Positions 30,576 through 39,091 of a stretch of 39,092 nt of DNA are shown here, piece by piece. Origin of the DNA: Candidatus Aalborgicola lynettensis. GTDB lineage: Bacteria > Pseudomonadota > Gammaproteobacteria > Burkholderiales > Burkholderiaceae_C. The stretch is taken from positions 1 to 39,092 of the forward strand of contig JADJZE010000025.1 of the NCBI GenBank assembly GCA_016719405.1, given 5' to 3'. Made by a program: the position numbers and the translations under genes. Position 1 is the stretch's first letter. Every line of letters starts with the position of its first letter. Below the pieces are notes generated by a model. That model saw nothing but the letters and a program-made list of their open reading frames with translations, was not told the DNA's origin and did no database searches.

Positions 30576-32788
30576 TGTGGCATCTCCTGTGGCATCTGCT
30601 CTGCGCGTTGCTCTGCTGCCTGCTGCTGTGCGCCAGCGCTGATTTGCGCCACGATGATCCGTGTCTCGTTGTCGCGGTCAGTCTTGTACTTGTCAAGCTC
30701 CAGCTTCATGCGCTCTAGCTCCTGCTGGTGCATGGCCTTCATGGTTTCGCGCTCGCTGTCGCGGGCATCGTTGGCTGCTTGTAGCTCCAGTGTTGCGCGT
30801 GTTGCCTGAATCTGCGCGTCAGCTTTCAACTGCTCCACTTCCCGAGTCATTTGCGTTTCAGCTTGGAACTTTTGGATGTCGTTCTGGCTTTCGGCTTGGA
30901 ACTTCTGCATATCCATTTGCGTCTGCGCTTGGAACTTTTGCGCGTCAGCCTGTTGCTTCATCTGCTCAATCTGTAGCGGCAAAGGTGGTTGCTGCGGCTG
31001 CTGCATTTTCTGCGCGTACTCTTGGCCTGTTGGATCCATCGCGTACTTGTCCGGCATGTCAAAGCCCATCGCCTTAGCGGTGTCTGCGAACAGTGCAAAA
31101 CCTTCTTTCGGCCCAACCAAACCCAACGGCCCGAGCATTTCGCGCTGCATCTGCGCGACTGCCATCAGCTTTTGTTGTCTTTGCTCCTCGGTGCCTGTAC
31201 CTAGTCCAACCTTCACCGTTAAATCGGTTCTTTCGCGCCATTCTTGCGGGTTGACGGAGACATACTTTCCCTTCATTCGGACTACGCGCTGCTTGTCCTG
31301 GTAGCGCATCAAGATCGAATGAACCTGCAACACCAGTTCCTTGACACCAGTCTCAGCGATCAACCGGGTAATCATCTCAACCTTCTGGCTAGCGCGGTTC
31401 ATGTTCTCCATGTACGCGCCTTTAGTCACGTTGCTCAAGGTGTCAGGGTCTAACCCTGCGCTTGCCTTGCTAATGCCCGTCCTAGCCTCTTTTACTTGGT
31501 CGATGTACCCAATCATCGGCATGATGTCAGCACCAATCGAAGGCGTGACAATCGACTGGAACGCACCGGCTACAGGATCAATGCCTTCAATGCGCTTCAA
31601 TCCGCCGGGGATTGAAGTCATGAAGTCGGCAAGGTTCACCCGCTCATTAACCGCTGTCTGCGAGTTGTTCACCAGATAGATGTTATCCAGCATTTGGCGC
31701 TGCAGAGTCGTCTTGATCTCTTGCAAGTCGCCTAGTTCGTCGTACAGCGATTCACCAACATGGCGATGCGGCACACGTTTTGCCGTAAACGCAGTAATCG
31801 CAACGGCTGGCACTGCCTCATTCCAGTCTTCGCCATCTGGTATCTGATTGCCAACGCTTACAACTTTGCGCAGTTCTGCAACACCGTCGCCATCCCAGTC
31901 CACACGGACATAAGCCTCGCAGTATTCGATTTCATCCATTGACCGATCGTTTGTCGATGACCCGCCTGTGTAGTTGGACTCATCGCTTACAGAGTCGCGG
32001 CTCAGGGACTGTGTGCCGTAGCGGCTTGTGCTGTATGCCGGTAACTGGTCAACAAACTCACGATCCATACCCATCTCGATCAAGTCCGAGCGTGTCTTGC
32101 GCGTCACATGCTCTGTGAATGGCGATGTTTGCAGCGAGCCACGGCACTTGCGGCTTACGCGGATTTCCTCGCATGGCACCGCTTCAACGACACATTTTCC
32201 CTTGGTGCGCTTGATCTTTAGATCAATGTCAAACACAGGCATGGGGCCATTGGGCGTCATGATCTGGTGATCTTCTTGCCCTTTGATCTCTACCTCGCAA
32301 CCGTCCTGCTGCAAATCCTGCATCAGCTTTTGCACTTCTTCGATTGCCAAGCCTTTGTAGCAAGGCTCTTCAATCTTGTCGGTGACTTCCCACCAGTGCT
32401 TGATGTATCCATTCTTCAGCAGCAGCGTGTCTTTCACCGCATCATGCAACGCAATCCAGCCATCGTTATCCTTCATGATGACCTGGTTGACGTAATCTGT
32501 CTCAATCTCTGCCTGCGCCTCGTCTTCTTGCGATACTGGCCCAAACTCAGCTACTGTCCCGCTCTGCGTGAAAATACGCATGATGGCTGGCATCACCCAA
32601 TCAACAGCCTCGGACAAATCCTTGGAAACGATAGCGCTACGGCCTTCCATCTCGTTGCCATACGGACGCCCGTGGTAACGATCAAGCGCAACCGCACGCT
32701 CATTGCTCAGTTCGCCATCTTCAACGCCCAAGCTGTCGGCCCGGTGCGCTTCGATGATTGATAGCAATTCCTCGTTAGTCAGTTTCAT
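30572..32788 (-). CDS. Portal protein, P22-type
   Basis: 738 residues. Blocks typical of podovirus portals: NERAVALDRYHGRPYGNEMEGRSAIVSKDLSEAVDWVMPAIMRIFT, YCEAYVRVDWDGDGVAELRKVV, PHRHVGESLYDELGDLQEIKTTL, SIPGGLKRIEGI, LDPDTLSNVTKGAYMENMNRASQKVE. A 120-residue Gln-rich coiled coil closes the C-terminus (barrel, KFQAQTQMDMQKFQAESQND). Dodecameric DNA entry ring at one capsid vertex. Confidence 0.9.
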   Translation of the reverse strand: MKLTNEELLSIIEAHRADSLGVEDGELSNERAVALDRYHGRPYGNEMEGRSAIVSKDLSEAVDWVMPAIMRIFTQSGTVAEFGPVSQEDEAQAEIETDYVNQVIMKDNDGWIALHDAVKDTLLLKNGYIKHWWEVTDKIEEPCYKGLAIEEVQKLMQDLQQDGCEVEIKGQEDHQIMTPNGPMPVFDIDLKIKRTKGKCVVEAVPCEEIRVSRKCRGSLQTSPFTEHVTRKTRSDLIEMGMDREFVDQLPAYSTSRYGTQSLSRDSVSDESNYTGGSSTNDRSMDEIEYCEAYVRVDWDGDGVAELRKVVSVGNQIPDGEDWNEAVPAVAITAFTAKRVPHRHVGESLYDELGDLQEIKTTLQRQMLDNIYLVNNSQTAVNERVNLADFMTSIPGGLKRIEGIDPVAGAFQSIVTPSIGADIMPMIGYIDQVKEARTGISKASAGLDPDTLSNVTKGAYMENMNRASQKVEMITRLIAETGVKELVLQVHSILMRYQDKQRVVRMKGKYVSVNPQEWRERTDLTVKVGLGTGTEEQRQQKLMAVAQMQREMLGPLGLVGPKEGFALFADTAKAMGFDMPDKYAMDPTGQEYAQKMQQPQQPPLPLQIEQMKQQADAQKFQAQTQMDMQKFQAESQNDIQKFQAETQMTREVEQLKADAQIQATRATLELQAANDARDSERETMKAMHQQELERMKLELDKYKTDRDNETRIIVAQISAGAQQQAAEQRAEQMPQEMPQ

Positions 32789-33027
32789 GTGGGGAAAACG
32801 ATTCCGTCAGTTGGTAGGTTTTGGCCGCGCAATGCGTTCATGCAGCGTTCAATGCGTTCAGCGGGTGGAACGTCAACGGATTGGCCGCCCCATACGCGCA
32901 TGGCATAGTTCTGAGCGTCAGTCTTCCCGCTGCATTCGACTACCGGCAGTGCAACCATCTTTGGCTTTGGGCCTGGCTTCGCCTTCACACGATGTACCGG
33001 TTCTGCACCTTCAATGGCTTTGTCCAT
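32785..33027 (-). CDS. Small protein between terminase and portal
   Basis: 80 residues; starts within the terminase gene with AGAGGT upstream of ATG 33027. Lys/Pro-rich start (VKAKPGPKPKMVALPVVEC), then PPAERIERCMNALRGQNLP. Stop overlaps portal ATG (ATGA). Unknown. Confidence 0.6.
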   Translation of the reverse strand: MDKAIEGAEPVHRVKAKPGPKPKMVALPVVECSGKTDAQNYAMRVWGGQSVDVPPAERIERCMNALRGQNLPTDGIVFPT

Positions 33028-34208
33028 TCTTTACCTCTTAGTGTTCGTCGTGCGCCTTCGCAGGCGTAGCGCAAACTATCTATAACATGGTTGTTTTTGT
33101 CTTCCAGAATCGGTACAACTACGCCGGTCAAGGGATCGGTCTTGTAGCTGTACATGGTCAATTCGTCTATCGTGTGCGTGCAGCGTGGATGTACGATGAT
33201 TTCAAAGCTGCGCAGGAACTCCACACCTTCTTCCAGCGACTTAGCCCCCTTGACTGCGGCTGTCATCTTCGGAAAGCCATGCTTCTGCATGTAGCTGATA
33301 GTCTCTGGTCGTGCGCTGTCTGCCGTTATCGGCCACATTTCAGCATCAGGAACCGACAAGAACAGGTCTGGTAGGTTGTTAATCTCGCAACCCACCCTAT
33401 AGGCTTCGTAGTCCACGTACAGCCTGTGGCCTTCAATGTCACAACGCACTAAAACCGATGGGTCAATCGAGAAGCCCCAATCCGCGCCCAGCCTGTGAAT
33501 CGTGCCCTTGGGCCGCTCAAACTCTTCAATCTTCCAATTCCTGAACACGCGGGCATTGCTGTTGCGCTGGTACTCGCCAAGCCAGATATGCGCGTATTTC
33601 TCAGGGTCTCGCTTCCTGTCGTACTCCATTTCCTCGCGCAGTACATCCGGCAACCATGGGTTGTCTTTGTAGTTCGCTTGAACCACCACGCTATCGGGCG
33701 GCGGTTCATCGCCTCTCAGCAGCAAATCAATCGGGTCTGTCGATTTGCTTGGGTTCCAGCTAAACCACAACTCACTCCCAGGCTTGCGAATCGTTGGGCG
33801 CAGTAAGTCAAGGCTGTACTGACTAAACGATTGCGCTTCCTCTACCCATGCAACGTCATAACCTTCCAGCGACTTCACAGAGTCAGCCGTATGGTTCTGC
33901 ATCCCCTGGAAGATGATTAGCCCGCCGTTAGTGCTTTTGATCTTTGCGTCTTGCACTTCAAAGTAAGCACCAGCGTTCAGGGCTTCAATCTTGCCCTCTA
34001 GCAGCTTCTTAACCGACTGGTCAAGGCTGCGCTGAATCTCACGAACACAAACCGCGTCTGTCTTTTCGATGATCGACCGCTCTATCAGCAGCTCACCGAA
34101 GAAATGCGACTTGCCTGAGCCACGCCCACCGTGTGCGCCCTTGTAGCGGGCTGGAACGAGTAACGGGACAAATGCCCGTGGTGTCTCGATCCGTCTTACG
34201 CCTTGCAT
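32985..34208 (-). CDS. terL: Terminase large subunit
   Basis: 407 residues. Walker A GGRGSGKSHFF near residue 29, Walker B VAWVEEA near 118, coupling motif WFSWNPSK near 147, and nuclease-domain acidic residues in GADWGFSIDPS, ITADSARPE and NNHVIDSLRYA. Terminase_3/PBSX-like packaging ATPase-nuclease. ATG lies 13 bp inside the small subunit gene. Confidence 0.93.
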   Translation of the reverse strand: MQGVRRIETPRAFVPLLVPARYKGAHGGRGSGKSHFFGELLIERSIIEKTDAVCVREIQRSLDQSVKKLLEGKIEALNAGAYFEVQDAKIKSTNGGLIIFQGMQNHTADSVKSLEGYDVAWVEEAQSFSQYSLDLLRPTIRKPGSELWFSWNPSKSTDPIDLLLRGDEPPPDSVVVQANYKDNPWLPDVLREEMEYDRKRDPEKYAHIWLGEYQRNSNARVFRNWKIEEFERPKGTIHRLGADWGFSIDPSVLVRCDIEGHRLYVDYEAYRVGCEINNLPDLFLSVPDAEMWPITADSARPETISYMQKHGFPKMTAAVKGAKSLEEGVEFLRSFEIIVHPRCTHTIDELTMYSYKTDPLTGVVVPILEDKNNHVIDSLRYACEGARRTLRGKEWTKPLKVQNRYIV

Positions 34209-34588
34209 GGATCAATCACCACGCGTTCAATGCGATGAATCAGCACACCGCCCATTTCTATCTTTGTGGGCGCGTTAAATCCGTGCATCAGGTTCAATTC
34301 CTTGATTGCAGCGATTTTTTCCGCTGCCTTGGACTCTACCCCTCTGGCGATGTCTGCAAGCTCTGTAACGCTGTCTACGCGCGTCCAAAGCTGCTTATCA
34401 GCGAGTGCGGACTGCAGCTCTGCCACCCTTGCTATTACCTTGCTATCCGATGCCATGCGGCTTGCATTGGCCCACAGTGTTGCGTCGGTCTGCTTTGATG
34501 CGCTGTAGGCTGCACGGTATGCGTCGGCCTGTGTCAGTCCATCAGCCAAACCTTGCGCGAATTGCTCCTGTTTTGCTGTGAGTGCCAT
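34196..34588 (-). CDS. terS: Terminase small subunit
   Basis: 130 residues. MALTAKQEQFAQGLADGLTQADAYRAAYS is the terminase_2 helix-turn-helix start, and KVIARVAELQSALADKQLWTRVDSVTELADIARG the oligomerisation helices. Recognises phage DNA for packaging. First structural gene after the late leader. Confidence 0.9.
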   Translation of the reverse strand: MALTAKQEQFAQGLADGLTQADAYRAAYSASKQTDATLWANASRMASDSKVIARVAELQSALADKQLWTRVDSVTELADIARGVESKAAEKIAAIKELNLMHGFNAPTKIEMGGVLIHRIERVVIDPCKA

Positions 34589-34617
34589 GCTGTGTCGCCC
34601 TTATGGGTAGACCAAAT

Positions 34618-34633
34618 AAAAAAGCCACTAGGC
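34618..34633 (-). terminator. Candidate leader terminator (T-run)
   Basis: GCC-TAGT-GGC followed by TTTTTT leftward. The stem is only three pairs, but it directly follows the base of the long inverted repeat at 34633-34743. Comparable in place to lambda tR'. Confidence 0.4.
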
Positions 34634-34743
34634 ATTGCTGCGGAGCGGCGAAGACCTTGACGGTCAGGGAGTTATCGGGTGCAGGGTGCGAACGATTTGC
34701 GAAGTAGCAAAAGTGGTTTGAGGTTCGACCCCGCGTAGCAATG
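34633..34743 (-). ncRNA. Structured late leader, long-range inverted repeat
   Basis: CATTGCTGCGG (34633-34643) pairs with CCGCGTAGCAATG (34731-34743), enclosing about 87 nt. A second hairpin AATTAGCC/GGCTAATT (34745-34778) lies just upstream. Neither strand folds as a canonical tRNA. Probably the untranslated leader of the late transcript. Confidence 0.45.
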
Positions 34744-34805
34744 TAATTAGCCCCCAGTCTTGCGAAAGGAGGCTAATTCTGGAGACACTTGTCCCACTGG
34801 GCGTA

Positions 34806-34834
34806 TTTATACCAGTGATTTTAGGTCGTGTCTA
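34806..34834 (-). promoter_or_regulatory. Strong sigma70 late promoter with extended -10
   Basis: TAGACA (34829-34834), 17-bp spacer, TG-G then TATAAA (34806-34811), leftward; start expected near 34799. It lies downstream of the early recombination genes and about 210 bp before terS, where lambdoid phages place pR'. Confidence 0.75.
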
Positions 34835-34855
34835 CTGTTTTCATAGGTATTTTCC

Positions 34856-35080
34856 CTAGTCGTAAGGCCAGCTTAGATCATGCCTTGCTGGCGTCGTATC
34901 CAATTGCGCAATCTTCTCGCTTCTACTGGCAAGCGCTTGACTTACCTTTGACTCATGATTCCTGTCTTTGATGCAATTGCCTTGTGGATGCACCAGCTGC
35001 CGCAAGATAAAAAGCGGCTCACTTTTTGCAATAGATGCCTTTAGCTGCCGAATCCTGTTTGCCTTAAAGTCATCCATCAC
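34856..35080 (-). CDS. Small basic protein before late promoter
   Basis: 74 residues (MMDDFKANRIRQLKASIAKSEPLFILRQLVHPQ), ATGA overlap with the preceding gene. Basic, helical. Last early gene; unknown. Confidence 0.55.
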   Translation of the reverse strand: MMDDFKANRIRQLKASIAKSEPLFILRQLVHPQGNCIKDRNHESKVSQALASRSEKIAQLDTTPARHDLSWPYD

Positions 35081-35451
35081 ACCACCCCATCAACCCGCAA
35101 TTTGACAATCAGCGCCGTCCTAGCCTCTCCCAGCACTCGCGCCCTCTCTGCTACGTCTGCCGGTAGCCGTGCGCTTGTCCACACACTGCGCCCTGTGTGC
35201 AGGTTACGCGCTTGTAGCTGTAGCGCGGTGCGATACACATCACACATACCCATGATGACCGCATCTATGTACGCTAGCTGGCTCTTATCCTCGTCTGCGA
35301 TTTCTTCGATGCTGGCCCATTGGCGGCTATTGCTGCGGCACTCCCGGAACATTGGCGAGCTATTGATGCCGCCCACATGCTGGTAACAATTGGCCCAGCG
35401 ATGCCACTGACAGAGCAAATCATTCAATATCTCGTTTGTTTCGTCTTTCAT
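35077..35451 (-). CDS. Candidate late-transcription regulator (Q-position gene)
   Basis: 124 residues. LLCQWHRWANCYQHVGGINSSPMFRECRSNSRQW and VYRTALQLQARNLHTGRSVWTSARLP belong to a pattern I know from Burkholderiales phages, always between NinB/Ref genes and the terminase. The position equals that of lambda Q, and a strong promoter follows, so an antitermination or late-activation role is inferred, not shown. Confidence 0.55.
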   Translation of the reverse strand: MKDETNEILNDLLCQWHRWANCYQHVGGINSSPMFRECRSNSRQWASIEEIADEDKSQLAYIDAVIMGMCDVYRTALQLQARNLHTGRSVWTSARLPADVAERARVLGEARTALIVKLRVDGVV

Positions 35452-35726
35452 GCCGTGCGCTCCAATGTCCAGTTAAGTAAATCCTGCTGCGTGGTACCGC
35501 TCATCCTGTCGAATGCCTTGGTTCCCATCCCATGCACCCCTGTGCGCCCTCTGTGGTGCTCTGGGCATAGCGGAATCAGTGTCAAATAAGATCCACGCCC
35601 CCAGCCGCCGCCACGGTAGTGATGCAACTCAACCGCAGCAGGTGCGTGCGGCCCGTACAGGAAGTGGCAGTAAGCGCAACCCAATGCCGCCACTTTGCCT
35701 TTGTGGATGATTTCGGCCTTGGTCAA
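35448..35726 (-). CDS. Ref-like HNH recombination nuclease
   Basis: 92 residues. CAYCHFLYG near 17, ELHHYRGGGWGRGS, LCPEHHRGRTGVHGMGTKAF: the Cys pair, HH and EHH...H pattern of the P1 Ref/NinG-like RecA-dependent nuclease family. Nicks DNA during recombination. Overlaps NinB and the next gene by ATGA. Confidence 0.78.
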   Translation of the reverse strand: MTKAEIIHKGKVAALGCAYCHFLYGPHAPAAVELHHYRGGGWGRGSYLTLIPLCPEHHRGRTGVHGMGTKAFDRMSGTTQQDLLNWTLERTA

Positions 35727-36178
35727 AGTATTTCCCCAGTCTCAGGATCAACGGCCCACTGCGCAGCGTCACGCAATTCCACGTTGTTGTTTGCACACCA
35801 GCAGATCACGTACTCAAGCAGCGATGCCATGCGGGCTTTGCCCATGCGTGCTGTGGACTCGCGCACATTCAAAAACTCATTTTCCAAGCCGGGGATCATT
35901 TCCGCGCCCTGCTTTGTGGCTACGGCATGGCCACTGCAGAACAATACCTTCCACTCTGCAGCGGTGCGCTTTTTGCCAGCCCATTCCGCCTGCTTCGCCA
36001 CATCGCCAAAGATGGCGTGCAGGTATCGGTTCTGTGCGCTGGATCGGGTTTCAGGGCGTATTTCGAGAATCAGCCTATGCCCGGCCATCAGCCAGTTTTT
36101 AGCGTGCGTGAAGGCCGTTACAAGGGCTTGGTAGCCTGTTGTGCGTTGTAAACGCATTGTTAATGTGTTGTCAGGCAT
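35723..36178 (-). CDS. ninB: NinB (Orf) recombination mediator
   Basis: 151 residues from ATG 36178, which overlaps the previous stop by 8 bp. SSAQNRYLHAIFGDVAKQAEWAGKKRTAAEWKVLF and ESTARMGKARMASLLEYVICWCANNNVEL are the NinB signature (AQN..l......, S...M......LLe.i...). Loads recombinase onto SSB-coated DNA in the lambda Red pathway. Confidence 0.88.
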   Translation of the reverse strand: MPDNTLTMRLQRTTGYQALVTAFTHAKNWLMAGHRLILEIRPETRSSAQNRYLHAIFGDVAKQAEWAGKKRTAAEWKVLFCSGHAVATKQGAEMIPGLENEFLNVRESTARMGKARMASLLEYVICWCANNNVELRDAAQWAVDPETGEIL

Positions 36179-36362
36179 TGCCAGAATCCGCTTTGTGTTT
36201 GCATCCGGCGCACCTGGCATCGACTTTGCCCAGCTCAGTTTTTGTAAATTGGCAATCCGGCGTCATGCGGTTGGCCACTTCGGTGCGGATGATCTGGCCG
36301 GTTTGACTATCGACGCCGTGGAGATTTGGTGGTTGCGAAGGGTTCGCGGTTCCAACATCCAT
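36171..36362 (-). CDS. Small Cys-containing Nin-region protein
   Basis: 63 residues. PDCQFTKTELGKVDARCAGCKHKA shows three Cys plus His that may hold zinc. Between RuvC-like and NinB genes, like the small Nin proteins of lambdoid phages. ATG 36362 without a clear ribosome-binding site. Confidence 0.55.
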   Translation of the reverse strand: MDVGTANPSQPPNLHGVDSQTGQIIRTEVANRMTPDCQFTKTELGKVDARCAGCKHKADSGNA

Positions 36363-36372
36363 ACTGGATCAT

Positions 36373-36778
36373 TTAGCCCCTATAAGGCCATGCGCACATG
36401 GCGGCGTCTCTCATGGGCGTTCGATTTACCGCACCACCCCGTTTTCGCCGCAAACTGTGCCGCGTCCAGCTTTGCGCCTTTTTGTTTCGGGCTTATGCCG
36501 TGTGCGTCAATGCCCAGATCCGCGCACGTCGCCACGATCAGACGACACCATGCGTCAATCTCACCCACATTGCGACCATCTTGGATGCGGCGGGGCGCGA
36601 TTTGACAGTTGTGAACATGTGGCTTATCAATGCGAGTCCTCAAAGATGACACGGCTTGCGCACTAGATTGCGGCGGGGATTTGGTGCGGGGCGATGGTTT
36701 CCAGCTTGCGGAGTTGCCCTCCGGTGAAGTAGGCGACGCCGGTGCTGGCTCCTGGGTCGATGCCGACAATGCACGCAT
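36373..36778 (-). pseudogene. RuvC-like Holliday junction resolvase, frameshifted
   Basis: Combining frames: CIVGIDPGASTGVAYFTGGQLRKLETIAP (first Asp of the RNase H fold), then an in-frame TAG, RVIFEDS (catalytic Glu), frameshift, then RIDKPHVHNCQIAPRRIQDGRNVGEIDAWCRLIVATCADLG and KLDAAQFAAKTGW (acidic pair), frameshift, HERDAAMCAWPYRG ending at 36373. The order of acidic motifs fits phage RuvC-like resolvases. Several base errors over 400 bp point to low-quality sequence. Confidence 0.78.
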
Positions 36779-36922
36779 TTCGCGCGTCAGCAGTTCCGGC
36801 AGCTCCCCCAGCTCCTGCGGGCACAGCTCGGACAGGTGCTTGGCTTGGTGCCATGCGTTTGCTTTCTGCCCGAGTTCGCACTCGCGGATTAGCTGGGCTA
36901 GCCATCGGTTTAGTAGAGTCAA
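36776..36922 (-). CDS. Small helical protein between helicase and resolvase
   Basis: About 49 residues (TTG start next to the helicase stop): LLNRWLAQLIRECELGQKANAWHQAKHLSELCPQELGELPELLT. Looks like genuine coding and like short phage helical proteins with an AWxxAK core. The end is uncertain because the resolvase frame begins here with a base missing. Confidence 0.45.
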
Positions 36923-37905
36923 TCACATCGACTCCACATGCGGGTAATTCGGGAAAAACTGCGCACACATGCCAGCTTCTGCAACAAAGTTCCCAGCATC
37001 ACGATGCCGCCACAGGCTTATCGTTGGCTCACCGTCTGCGCTGCCTTCATAGTTCCGCTGTTTCTTGCACAAGAGCAAGCTATCTGGCTCGGCCTGCTTG
37101 TTGCTGCTGGAACCTTGTGCGCGTGCTGCTTCCTCTTTCGGCTTGTTGCGCCAGACCATGAACAGGTTGTCAATCTGATCCGTGATAGATCCGCTGCCCT
37201 TGGTGTCGTGCTTATCGGGCATGTCTCCCTCTTTGCTGGGCTTTTTCATGTGGTGAACCAGATGAATATGCACATCACAGTCTTTTGCCATCGCGCAAAG
37301 CTGATCTACAAAATCCTTTTGTCCGTTGTAGTCATCCTCTGCCTTTACGCACTTCATCAGCGAGTCGATAAATATGTGCGTGATGCCCAATTCCTGGGCG
37401 CAATACTTGACCATTCCCAAAACGGTTTCAGGGTGGGCGGTTCCGGTCTGGTCGTACAGCCAAGAGAGTTTATTGTCCACTGCCCAAAATCGTCGTAGAG
37501 CGTATCCAGCACCTCCAAGCCACTATCCCCTTGGTACTCTGGAGAAAATGGATTGGTCATGGCAAACATGCGCACCATGCGGCTTATGGTGGTGACGGGC
37601 TTCATTTCAAACGATGCCACGCACACTTTTTCATCCTGTCCGATCAATGAAAGCGCCATCTGTGTCGTTACGTCCGTTTTGCCGTGTCCGTTCTGGCCTA
37701 CCCATGCTGTGACCTCGCCACGCCGAAACTCGAACGATTCATTGCATTTCGGCCATGGAAGGTATGTGCGCTTGGCTTTGGCTTGTGAGCGCAAACGATC
37801 TTTTGCAGTTTGCACAAAATCACCCGCTGGCTTTACCTTAGATTTCGCATCCGTGCCCTTCAGGTACGCGGCAAAATCAATTTCATCGTCCAGGAACTCA
37901 GCCAT
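36923..37905 (-). CDS. DnaB-like replicative helicase, one frameshift
   Basis: About 327 residues when repaired. Walker A VGQNGHGKTD near residue 70, VASFEMKP (Glu of motif 1a), then after a lost base near 37485 GITHIFIDSLMKC (Walker B), HIHLVHHMKKPSKEGD (H3) and DTKGSGSITDQIDNLFMVWRN (H4 glycine motif and arginine). RecA-fold DnaB C-terminal type without primase domain; unwinds DNA at the phage fork. Start at 37905 overlaps the upstream stop. Confidence 0.85.
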
Positions 37906-38356
37906 TTGTCACCTCTGTATTTTTGTGCCATACGTCACACCAACCGGTGCCGCATGGTTTGTTTTTTTGCTCGATAACGTGGCACGCGCCCACCGTCATC
38001 GCTCCGTGCGCCTTGGCCTGCTCAAACAAGGCTTTGGCGCGTATTTCCGAGGTCGATGTGATGCTTACCCGCATGCCAACCAAAAACCGCAGGTCAAGAA
38101 GCTGGATTACATCCCCGGCAGTGCTGATCGTTGCGTGATCTGGCCCCCACGATTCACCGAACTTTTCGCCTGGGTTGATCCAGTCCTTTGCCGTTTCGCA
38201 TGGGTAGTCGTTCAGAAACACAATTCCGGGCTTAATGCCGCGCTTCCGCATGGCGATCAAAGGTAGGTGCCCGTGCATCAGATTGCCCCGGCAAATGCGT
38301 TGGTTGGCTGATTGGCTGCTGTCACCCAACTTCGGGTCAGAAATCAGTCCAACCAC
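37898..38356 (-). CDS. Hypothetical protein upstream of helicase
   Basis: About 152 residues. Start ambiguous: GTG 38356, or ATG 38278 (MHGHLPLIAMRKRG). GIVFLNDYPCETAKDW, DHATISTAGDVIQLLDLRFLVGMRVSITSTSEIRAKALFEQAKAHGAMTVGACHV suggest an alpha/beta fold. Overlaps the helicase start by 8 bp. Family not recognised; a replication accessory by position. Confidence 0.55.
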   Translation of the reverse strand: MVGLISDPKLGDSSQSANQRICRGNLMHGHLPLIAMRKRGIKPGIVFLNDYPCETAKDWINPGEKFGESWGPDHATISTAGDVIQLLDLRFLVGMRVSITSTSEIRAKALFEQAKAHGAMTVGACHVIEQKNKPCGTGWCDVWHKNTEVTNG

Positions 38357-38363
38357 GCTTAAG

Positions 38364-38460
38364 TTACATTGTATTGCCCTGTTCAATCGTTAAACCAACA
38401 GACTGGGCATCAACCTCAAGCTCTCTGTACCGTATGTTGATCGTTGCCTTTTTTTGCTTT
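38364..38460 (-). CDS. Possible small protein, start unclear
   Basis: The open frame VKQKKATINIRYREL then VDAQSVGLTIEQGNTM ends at TAA 38364. No start codon is visible before an upstream stop, so a base error may hide it. Coding-like but weak. Confidence 0.3.
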
Positions 38461-38526
38461 ACGGTGTTTTAATATTCGTCCCAAATGGTGATGCACGTCC
38501 GAAGGGCTATGTCTTTATTATTTGGT

Positions 38527-38958
38527 TTATGGTTTTATAGTTAGTGGTTTATGGTTAGGGGTTAGCTGGCATCCGTTTGAGTTACGACTGGCAACCCACT
38601 GGAAACCCACTGGGTTTTTACCCTTCGGACGACCACCTTTTAGCCCGTTTGGGCGGTTTTTTTTTCGCACTGTGCGCGGAATTCCACAATATCAAAGTCA
38701 GTAAGCAGGTGGTGGAAACCATCAGATTCTGGCAAAAGAAGTCATGAAGCACGTTTTTTAATACTTTGCGTCGCTTCCGTTTCGCAACGCCCAGTCATCG
38801 AAACCGACGCATAACCACTGCAGGTTTCGGTGGGTATCCGGGCTTCTTCGAGACAATACCAGTCAATCAAATCACCGGTAGATGCTGTGCTCAATCCGCG
38901 TTAGATGTACGGTGTCGCTTTCCTGTAGTCGGCAATGTTAGAATTGATAGTAGTGCAT
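38527..38958 (-). pseudogene. DUF1376 replication-associated protein, many frameshifts
   Basis: No long ORF survives, but successive frames give MHYYQF, ADYRK, DTVHLTRIEHSIYR, LIDWYCLEEARIPTET, DFDIVEFRAQCEK, NGLKGGRPKGKNPVG and end LTPNHKPLTIKP at TAA 38527. This is the DUF1376 pattern (short N-terminal domain, GGRPKK motif, Thr/Asn/Pro tail) of phage replication proteins found before helicase loaders or helicases, as here. About seven base errors over 430 bp. Confidence 0.75.
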
Positions 38959-39091
38959 ACCATTCCAGCGGTTCCACGGAAAGAATCACTGGCGGGCGGT
39001 GGACGCGCTTTCGCGGGGCAGCTACTACCCCACTAGCGGGTTCATTTTCATATTTTTGCTCGCTCGCTTCGTCTTTTGCAACGGCGTCGAA
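38959..39091 (-). CDS. Partial ORF at right edge
   Basis: An open frame enters at the edge (FDAVAKDEASEQKYENEPASG, PRKRVHRPPVIL) and continues into the DUF1376 start region. It could be the C-terminus of an upstream gene, possibly the methyltransferase if the genome is circular, but no motif confirms it. Confidence 0.3.

Noticed and set aside
34633..34743. tRNA gene suggested by GGTTCGACCCC and a 7-bp acceptor-like stem on the + strand
   Set aside because: No fitting T stem, D arm or anticodon arm, and the region is too long; treated as a leader structure of the late transcript.
36300..36372. Alternative 21-residue ORF starting MIQYGCWNRE at the ATGA overlap after the resolvase
   Set aside because: Too short and overlapped by the better Cys-containing 63-residue frame.
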